Source: Pleurotus djamor (Eukaryota > Basidiomycota > Agaricomycetes > Agaricales > Pleurotaceae). Taken from it: 27,018 bases of DNA. The DNA is taken from positions 1 to 27,018 of the forward strand of contig JAPEVF010000624.1 of assembly GCA_029747585.1 (NCBI GenBank), in the 5' to 3' direction. Under the pieces are notes generated by a model. It ran no database searches and was not told the origin of the DNA. It saw only the letters and a program-made list of their open reading frames with translations. Of the stretch, positions 20,290-27,018 are shown in pieces. The translations under genes were made by a program, and so were the position numbers. Within the stretch, counting starts at the first letter, position 1, and each line of letters begins with the position of its first letter.

Positions 20290-21507
20290 TCAGTTGACCG
20301 TATCCTGCCAAGCCTGAGCATAGCTCTTATACCACTCCTCACCAACAAGACCTTCCACAGCGATATTCGCCTGCCACTTCCCAATCCTCTTTGTCAACTT
20401 CATGAAGTACGGGGCAGGGAAGACCAGGACAAAGGCGATGGGGGTAGCCGCCAAGAAGAGAACGAGGAGGGTCAGACTGATAGCAGGTTTGATGACGATG
20501 AAGTAGAAGAGCGCTTGGTAGGTAGTCGAATCAGTGATCTATAGTTACCCAATTGATCAGTGGGTTGCTTGGGAAAGAAAGAAATGAGAATGCCGTACGC
20601 ACCATTGCGTGGACGTTCTTTAAGAAAGACCGTTCTCTGACTCGAAGACTGGCCTGGCTCGGCGCACTTTCTGCGTCGGTCTTGTTCATCCTATCTCTGA
20701 AGAAGATGGGCATCGGTCGGTAGGGCGAGTCCACGGGGGGTGGTCCATGGAAGTAGGCTTGAATGGACAACTCCCAACGTGCGAACACACGTGCTCCAAG
20801 GACATTGAGGAAACAAACGAACAGGCCGAGGGGGAGCGCGAATAACAATGTTGCCCCGAGCTAGAATCAATCCGGTCAGTAAGTCATCGGTCCGGGAGTG
20901 AGGGTAGATGGAGATATAGACTTACGACGGTGCAGACGAAGATATATAGCCAAGCGGACAGAGCGAAGAGGAAATTGACCAAAGACAGATGGACTAAAGG
21001 CTTGTAATTGGAGAGCTTGGAGAGGGGGCGGAAATAGGCCTTGCAGGATTTCTTGAACGGGCTGTCATTCGAAACGCTGCGGGAGCAACGACCGCAATGA
21101 GGGCATTCGAGGATATGAGGATCTCTATCCTCTGGAAGTGCAACACGGCCGTCGTTCGGCGAAGGGAGCGAGAAATTGTCAGAGTCGACATCGAGGGGAA
21201 GAGCGATGGCCGGTTTAGTGGGGAAAGCACTCGCAAGGCGAGCAAACCAGCTCGACTCTTGTGCTGTGGCACCTTGGACTTGGGGATTGGAAGGAGGGGA
21301 GGAAGGACTCGGACTTGCTGCGCCTGGCGTCAAGTCATTCACAGAAGGAGGCGAACTGGTGACACCTTGAAGAGCCGCAAGCGTCAACTCTTCGTTCTGC
21401 ACGGGGGACTGAGCTTCCGGAGCGTCCGCCCACTGCTGCGTCGAATCCGTTCCAGGATGAGAGGGTGGTTGAGTCGACGGGTTGTCAGTTGGTGTATTGG
21501 CGGACAT
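20290..21507 (-). CDS. Four-helix membrane protein A, putative-sensor-like
   Basis: The exons are 21507-20926, 20860-20603 and 20538-20290; the introns are GT-AG (65 and 64 nt), both phase 0; 362 aa. The cytosolic-looking N-terminus (1-165) is Ser/Pro-rich and carries a Cys cluster CPHCGRC (135-141). Two adjacent hydrophobic segments (about 171-217) meet at the first intron. An amphipathic arm (LGARVFARWELSIQAYF) and a charged loop follow, then ITDSTTYQALFYFIVIKP leading into one long or two short membrane segments (about 290-325) and WQANIAVEGLVGEEWYKSYAQAW at the C-terminus. The helix pair, basic arm, loop and second pair resemble the bacterial and fungal 'putative sensor' family (PF13796-like), an identification from pattern only. 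A paralogue lies 0.7 kb upstream on the same strand. Confidence 0.8.
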
Positions 21508-22208
21508 CGCTTAGGTGTTGTTGCTGTTGCTTCTGTGGTGAGTGAGTAGAGGCTAAGAAGGGATGAGCGTGAGCTATATACTTCCTTTGAGATGATGTGG
21601 ATGGCTTACCTGACAGCGACGATTCACGCTGCGCCGCAGTTGATACCACGGGGAGGACAAATCCAGGAAGGAAATCTTGATCGCCGTGATTATCGCCGCA
21701 GAAACGGAAACACATCAGAATACATCCCACGATTTAGGCATGGCAGTAAAGCACGGGAAGCTCGGTTGAGAATAGAGTACTGGAAACTGTGGTTAGTGAT
21801 CAGTCTACACACAGACATTGTGTTGGAGAGTTGCTTCACTTAGGAAGACCCTGGCATTTCGTTGGTATTATGAAAATGAACACAGATATGGATTACTGCG
21901 CATGGTGAAACGGACAATACAGAGGTCCATTCGATCCACGCGAACTCATCGGGCAGATTAGCCCGTGAATGTAGAAACAGTCCTCTGAAGCTGCGACCAC
22001 GTCCTATGATGTGTTCGCAGAGGAAACTATACGTGTATTGACACACTGGGAGAACTCCCTCTTGGCACCTGATTTTCGCGGCTCAGCCAACGGTGGAGGA
22101 TGAAGAAATTAAACATACTGAGCGGGGCTGAATAATGCATTTAATGGCTTGTGGACAAGCACGCGAATACTTGGGCCGAGGAGTATGAGGGAGATAGCAT
22201 TAATCGTA
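21508..22208. other. Intergenic region between membrane paralogues
   Basis: Contains the leader and TATA-like box of gene A and the 3' flank of gene B. Open frames on both strands show no domain. Confidence 0.6.
21574..21580 (-). promoter_or_regulatory. TATA-like box of membrane protein A
   Basis: TATATAG on the minus strand, 66 nt upstream of the ATG at 21507, followed by a CA-rich leader (CAACAGCAACAACACC). Confidence 0.45.
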
Positions 22209-23487
22209 CTACCGTACGGACATATATAACCCTTCGACAGCAATGTTCGCTTGCCAGATCCCTAGAGCTCTAGCAGCGCGTAGTATGAAGGGTGCGGGCA
22301 AGACTAGAACAAATGCTATCGGTGTGAGAATCAAGAAAACGAGCATGAGTACAATAGTAATAACAGGCTTGATGACCAGGAAATAAAACAAGGCTTGGTA
22401 AGATGTTGGATCGGTGAACTAAGGAGAACACAACAAATTGACATCGGTTAGCACTAATTTAAAGACGCGTGACATAAGCTGGGGACTTGCCATGGCATAT
22501 GCATTCTTGTAGAAAGAAGTCTCTTTCACTCTCATACCAGTCTGAGCATTAGCAGCTTCTGCTTCATCCAGAGTAATTTCCCTGAACCTAGTGAATATAG
22601 GTCTGGGTGGATGCGGAGGCGGAAAGGCGAGAGGTTTGTGGAACCGGGTCTGGAGTGCAAGTTCGCCCCGGGCAAAGGCACGAGCGCCCAGGAGGTCCAG
22701 AAAACATAGCGCTGCCCCAAGGGGAAGGGCCACAAGGAGAGTTGTTCCGGTCTAGATACGCAACAGCGATGAGCTAGCCAGTCATAGATAAGATAGAGGA
22801 ACGGCGGCGTACCAGAGTGAAGACAAAGAGGTATATCCATGCGACCAGAGCATAGGGAAAATTCAGGACAACGAGGTGAAGCAGGGATCCGTAGTACACT
22901 GAACGTCCCATTGGTCTGAAATACTTTGCGAGCCCCTTTCTTGAGAAAAAGCTGGCAGAGGTTCTGTCTTGCGTGCTCGACCGGGACGATTCTTCTGCCA
23001 TGAGTAGGAGAGTTCCACTTCGTTCTTCTTCCTCCTCTTCTCTGCCTTCTTCTGACCCGGTGTCCTCCTCCTCGTCCGCCTGGAAAAGTGATAGTAATGT
23101 ATGCGCCAGAGATGGTGCTCCGCTCGCAGTAGACAAGACAGTGCTCGTGTGCGAGAAAGAGCGCTGCCTATTCATCCCTCGCCTAGTCGTCGGCGACGTA
23201 GGCGATAAGAACGGTGTGGATTCGGTCGCGTCGTCGTCATCGTCAGCAGTGGGGAATTGATAAGAAGCGGTGCGCAGCGGTGAAGTCAGCGTCGCGTCTT
23301 GCTCGGAATGCTGCGAGTCTGCTGAGGCAATTTGAGTATGAGCAACTCGGGATTGTCGATTTGCTTGTCTGGAGCGCCTCGTCCTCCCCGATGGATATGG
23401 TGGTGGTGGATCGTGAGCTGGAACGTCGGCATCTGGCACTGTCGTGACATCGGTGGTCGTCAAAATAGGTGAATTTGCTGCGGTCAT
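22209..23487 (-). CDS. Four-helix membrane protein B, putative-sensor-like paralogue
   Basis: The exons are 23487-22813, 22751-22491 and 22418-22209; 381 aa. Intron 1 is GT-AG (61 nt). Intron 2 (22419-22490, 72 nt) has a GC donor: ATG|GCAAGT. Exon boundaries and phases equal those of protein A. The N-terminal region has a PPPY motif inside DPPPPYP (26-32), a five-Asp run (82-86) and a Glu-rich run (about 138-156). The conserved core is FPYALVAWIYLFVFTL (210-225), TGTTLLVALPLGAALCFLDLLGARAFARGEL, FTDPTSYQALFYFLVIKP and WQANIAVEGL. It ends at LYMSVR, lacking the GEEWYKSYAQAW tail of A. PPPY is the usual ligand of WW-domain ubiquitin ligases of the Rsp5 type, so turnover by ubiquitination is an inference. 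Confidence 0.8.
22419..22490 (-). other. GC-AG intron in membrane protein B
   Basis: The donor ATG|GCAAGT matches the known GC-donor consensus; the acceptor is CCTTAG, with a CTAAC branch-like site about 30 nt before it. Paralogue A has ATG|GTGCGT at the same codon. A GT-AG alternative inside (a 36-nt intron adding 11 residues) is in frame but unusually short. Confidence 0.75.
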
Positions 23488-24042
23488 TATGGGTTGTAGA
23501 AGCTTGGTTCAAGACTGTCGATGGTGTTCTGGGTGAGGAAATAATTGGGCTGGACGACGCTGACGACGACGAGGAGGCTTGGTTTCTAGTCGCCAGCGAC
23601 GGTTATGTGCATTCGCAGCCCTAGGAGCGACGAATTGGCGGAAGCGGAGTTGAACCTGTAAGAAGCGCTTGTAGCGGTTCGGACTTTCCCCTTACCAACG
23701 CCACCCTATTCGCCTCCTTTCTTGATACTTGATCTCTTCCCTTTCCCACTTCAACCACCTTCCATATATATCCATACCTACTCGCCGAACACTATATAAA
23801 CCCCCATCTTGTACCGTAGAAGAACAAGTGCCCTCAAATACCAGTGTTTACACCAGTCATCGCAGGCCTCCTTCTTCCCCCTCTATCTCGTGTGCCGCAC
23901 CGCCCCTCTCTTCGAGTAGCGCCGCGTCACATACTTTTGACTGCCCCCCTCACTGCCCACAACTTCCTAAACCCTCGACACCGCCAGTAACGACGAGTCT
24001 GATCAACTCGAAGAGTCCGCAAGCACCACCAACCCTGACAGT
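23488..24042. other. Leader region between membrane protein B and gag
   Basis: A divergent spacer. The right part is pyrimidine-rich and contains a TATA element, consistent with the promoter/leader of the retroelement. I could not delimit an LTR because its partner copy would lie outside the window. Confidence 0.5.
23794..23800 (+). promoter_or_regulatory. TATA box of retroelement leader
   Basis: TATATAA within ACTATATAAACCCCC, about 245 nt before the first gag ATG (24043). This distance fits an LTR promoter with an untranslated leader. Confidence 0.55.
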
Positions 24043-26660
24043 ATGACAGACCGCCGTAATCGACACCGCGCCACCAAGAACTTTGCTGCTGGCTCAGCTA
24101 TTCTCGATGGACGTCAAAAATTTCCGGTTGTTCACGATGCCGAAGTGGGGGAAACCCCAGCCGCTCGTAGTCGACAGCGCCGAGAGGCAAAGTTGAATGA
24201 GTGTGTTCCCTCCTCGGAGGAGAGAATGGATATGTACCCGAAAGGGACTAGCTCCGACCTTAATTCAGGTAATAGAATTAGTAACGAACGTCGCACACAG
24301 GTACTTATTGAATAATAACCATACCTTCGATGGCAACGATGCCGTGAGATTACAGAAAGTTCACGAAAAAAGTGAGAAAAACAAAAGCCGTAAACAGGCA
24401 GCGCAAGAGATGACTCGGACCAATGGGCCTCTTGCAAGACATGGAGATGGTCCCTCCATGAGTAAGGGTGTTGATCCCCGTTGTCGGGGAGCCCTTCGTG
24501 ATGTTCCAGCAGAAGGGACATCCCTCAGAACCAATGAAGGTCTGGGGATTGAGTACGAGCTTCGAGAGGAAATCCGAAGGCTCAAGGCGGAACTCGCACA
24601 GTACCGGAGCCCTGGTGATGGAACTACCATCGAAGAACCACGCCGAGTGGTCGCAAGACCTGCGTCTACATCTCAGACAATTAGCCGTGGTCACGAAACC
24701 ACCAGGGACAGAACAGTACCTAGCCACCATTTGCAGCCAATAAGCCTGCTACCCCCTCAGAGTTTCCTCGGCAGGGCGTTCAGTAATACGTTCAGTGATG
24801 ATGAGAGTACCGATCCCAAATCCTCGCCATCTGATTGGTCCTCCTCAGATGAGGATAGTCAGCGGCGGCGTCAATCCAGTCGCAAGTCACATCATAAGAA
24901 GCGTCGAGCTTGTATTATAAAACCGATACCGCCGGAACCCTATGACGGTGTGGCGGACAGCCAACTGTTCTTCCGCGGAAGAACTTACATGAACAAAGCA
25001 AAAGCTTGGATACGAGAAGGGAAGATTAGTCGCCGCGATCGCGNCACCAAACTGTCCCGATATCTCCAAGGAAAAGCTTACACCTTCTATGTGCGGCAGG
25101 TAGCATTTAATGCACACCAATGGGATGTCGACGAATTCTTCACAGGACTATTCAACTTCTGTTTCCCTGTTGATTTTATCACGAAAATGCGAAATAAATT
25201 GCGCAGGCTGTATCAGAATGATAAACGAGTCCAGGAATATGTCTCAGAGCTCACCGAGTTGTTCACCATCATCGGGGCAGCCAACGAGCGCGACCAGGTT
25301 GTAAAACTGTGGTTTGGGTTACGTCCCACTATTCAGCAGCATTTATGGCGCGAAAAATTGAACCCCGAGTCGTCAACTTGGCAGGATGTTGTAGAATCGG
25401 CGGTGAGGATCGAGATGGCCCAGTCGGTTGTTGTGGAAAGCAAGGGCACGTCGGCTCGGGAACCCCCGCTTGTTGAAGGACAAAAGTCTTCTGAGGAATT
25501 TGAATTGGACTCGGATACTGAGGCATCAGAATCAGATTCGTCCGAGTCTGAGAATCAACAACTAGACGAACAACCAGACGACGTACCAGACGACGACGAG
25601 AGCTCGAGGGACTCGGAAACCGAGCCAATCAACCGAAGTCCGCCATCTTGTCACTTGTGGACCTGGAGAAATGCGGGTCTTCGTGACAAACGATGACATT
25701 GCGCGTCTTCGTAGCCAAGGTCGCTGCTTTACCTGTCGAGAACGGGGACATATGTCGCGTCAGTGCCCTGTCAACCAGGTCAAGAAACCCATCGTACCCC
25801 GCGTCATGCCAAGGATGCCCATGTTTAGTGTTGGTCGATGGTCATGGCACTGAACCTGTCAACTCGACCGATGATTGGCTTGAGTTTGGAAGGAACCGAC
25901 CATCAGTTCACACCATTTCTTTGGGAATGATGGCGTACGACTTGCCGGTCTCAGATGAGACTAGTGACGACGAAAGGTGCGGCTCGGATTTTGAGGGACC
26001 GGATGCAGGCATATCTGGGAATGGCAGCTTGGATAACCTTGATTGTCTGAGGCACCAGCTCGCTGAGGAAGCCTGCAAGATTTTGAGTTCAAGGTTGGAA
26101 ATTCATGCTGACCATCTACGTGAAAAAAGTTTCGCCCTGAAAAGCAAAGAGCCCCGGTTCCGTGTACAGTGGGACCGGGATAGACAATCATACAGTATCT
26201 GTGATCGCGCTGAGGATAGGTTATGTTTTCTGGGATCAGAAAACTTACAGAATCCTTCAGTATCCTTGGCTGGTACACGCGCCAGCTTGAAAAACCCTCC
26301 GTTCTCCAAAACCTGAATGACCCCCTCGAAAGCGCTGGAGATTTCATGCGAATGGTCGATGCGCAAGTTCAATCAACACGTTCTAGCCACGAAAAGAGGG
26401 GTATGAAAGAGACTGAGAGTCCAGGGAGACTTGAGGATTTCGTTCGCGAGTCCGTACGCCAACGAAAGGAAGGCGGGAGCATGGAGAAACAGGAACGACA
26501 CCGTCAAAACGCGAAAATCATGACAACAGGAAACATACCACATGGTGATCGAGACTTCGATCAGAAACCCCTTCCTAATTTGGACGCATCAACTCCTCCC
26601 TTCGCACCAACGCACACGACGAACTCACCAATGAGTCTTTGTCGTCCAAAGCACACCTGA
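24043..26660 (+). pseudogene. Retrotransposon gag polyprotein, frame-broken
   Basis: The ATG at 24043 opens MTDRRNRHRATKNF..., but the reading moves to another frame near 24200-24315. There the long frame to 25696 holds a coiled coil (LREEIRRLKAELAQYR), an Arg/Ser-rich basic patch, and the Ty3-like capsid region (about 24950-25430: WIREGKI...LFNFCFP...RVQEYVSEL...LWFGLRP). An acidic Ser/Glu/Asp stretch follows. The zinc knuckle CFTCRERGHMSRQC (C-x2-C-x4-H-x4-C) at 25725-25766 is in a third frame. After about 25850 the sequence continues in the first frame (to 26316) and then again in the third (26223-26660). At least four shifts cannot be explained by one programmed frameshift, so the copy looks decayed. 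The N at 25044 is in frame and does not cause a break. Confidence 0.8.
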
Positions 26661-27018
26661 AGAAACACCTCATCTCGAAGGAAAGTGGCTATGGCCACTA
26701 CCATATCAGAGCTGGAGGGCGCGACGAAGTTAGAAGAACCAACACCTCTCGGGACCCACACAAGGAGGTAGTTTGGTGGAAGAACACGCGCCTGGATCTC
26801 CCCGCTCAACCACATCGTCAAGAGAATCTATGGCCTCAGTCATATACCGCAACAATCAGAAAGTCCGGTCAATCCACCCTTCTTTCGACGCTTCACGTCT
26901 TCATCATATTTCCTCTTCCCGGTCACATCTTAAAGATCACCACTCTTCTCCTCGTCACCGCCGTCGAATCTCGGCTCCACAACATCGTTCTCCTGCCCAA
27001 AAACAGCATCCAGGCCTG

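Larger units (their letters stand above)
23700..27018 (+). mobile_element. Partial Ty3/Gypsy-type LTR retrotransposon (5' part)
   Basis: Promoter-like leader, gag-type ORF pieces and a CCHC knuckle in the order of a Ty3/Gypsy element, cut by the window end. No protease, reverse transcriptase or integrase motif is visible before 27018. From 26579 to the end one frame stays open for 146 codons without a recognisable domain. The left boundary is approximate. Confidence 0.7.

Noticed and set aside
22973..23260. Plus-strand Ser-rich frame at 22973-23260
   Set aside because: Antisense of the Glu/Asp-rich N-terminus of membrane protein B.
25044..25044. N in gag as a cause of the frame breaks
   Set aside because: It lies in frame; capsid sequence continues in the same frame on both sides.
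1..27018. tRNA, rRNA or CRISPR array
   Set aside because: No cloverleaf with consensus A/B boxes, no rRNA-like sequence and no regularly spaced repeats were found by reading; the repeats at 1.1-1.8 kb are irregularly spaced and palindromic.

Overview
The window reads as nuclear DNA of a filamentous basidiomycete, probably a wood- or litter-decaying agaricomycete. Genes are split by 50-72 nt spliceosomal introns. The set includes secreted GH62 arabinofuranosidases (one with a fungal CBM1), an agaricomycete-style F-box protein, secreted PEBP-like proteins and a Ty3/Gypsy-type gag. Five single N bases are present (86, 6161, 15014, 18236, 25044).

Layout. 0.2-0.8 kb: an unrecognised 198-aa ORF. 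0.8-4.5 kb: no recognisable gene; a block of short GGGATTCG-type repeats and hairpins at 1.1-1.8 kb, then scattered ORF pieces. 4.6-5.4 kb (-): a five-exon sorting nexin SNX3/Grd19, visible only after splicing. 5.5-6.5 kb (-): PEBP-like gene 1. 6.7-9.9 kb (-): TRAPPII subunit Trs65, four exons. 10.7-11.3 kb (-): uncertain ORF. 11.6-13.0 kb (+): Sec2-type Rab exchange factor. 13.9-15.1 kb (+): GH62-CBM1 (copy a). 15.6-16.9 kb (-): F-box protein. 17.0-18.0 kb (-): PEBP-like gene 2. 18.35-19.6 kb (-): GH62 copy b, whose CBM1 is cut off by a stop and survives as a fossil downstream. 20.3-21.5 and 22.2-23.5 kb (-): two paralogous membrane proteins that resemble the putative-sensor fold. 23.7 kb to the end (+): a frame-broken Ty3/Gypsy-type gag with a CCHC knuckle, running off the window.

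Functional threads. (1) Three membrane-traffic genes lie within 8.4 kb: SNX3 (endosome recycling), Trs65 (TRAPPII, exchange factor for Ypt31/32) and Sec2 (Ypt32 effector and Sec4 exchange factor). The last two act in one Rab cascade in yeast. (2) Three families are locally duplicated (GH62, PEBP, membrane-sensor-like). In each, the two copies have diverged in a way that can be read from the sequence: CBM1 loss in GH62b, GC-AG introns in PEBP2 and sensor-like B, and a different C-terminus in sensor-like B. I saw no rRNA, tRNA or CRISPR array. No clearly new multi-gene system stands out; the duplicated families are the most informative part.
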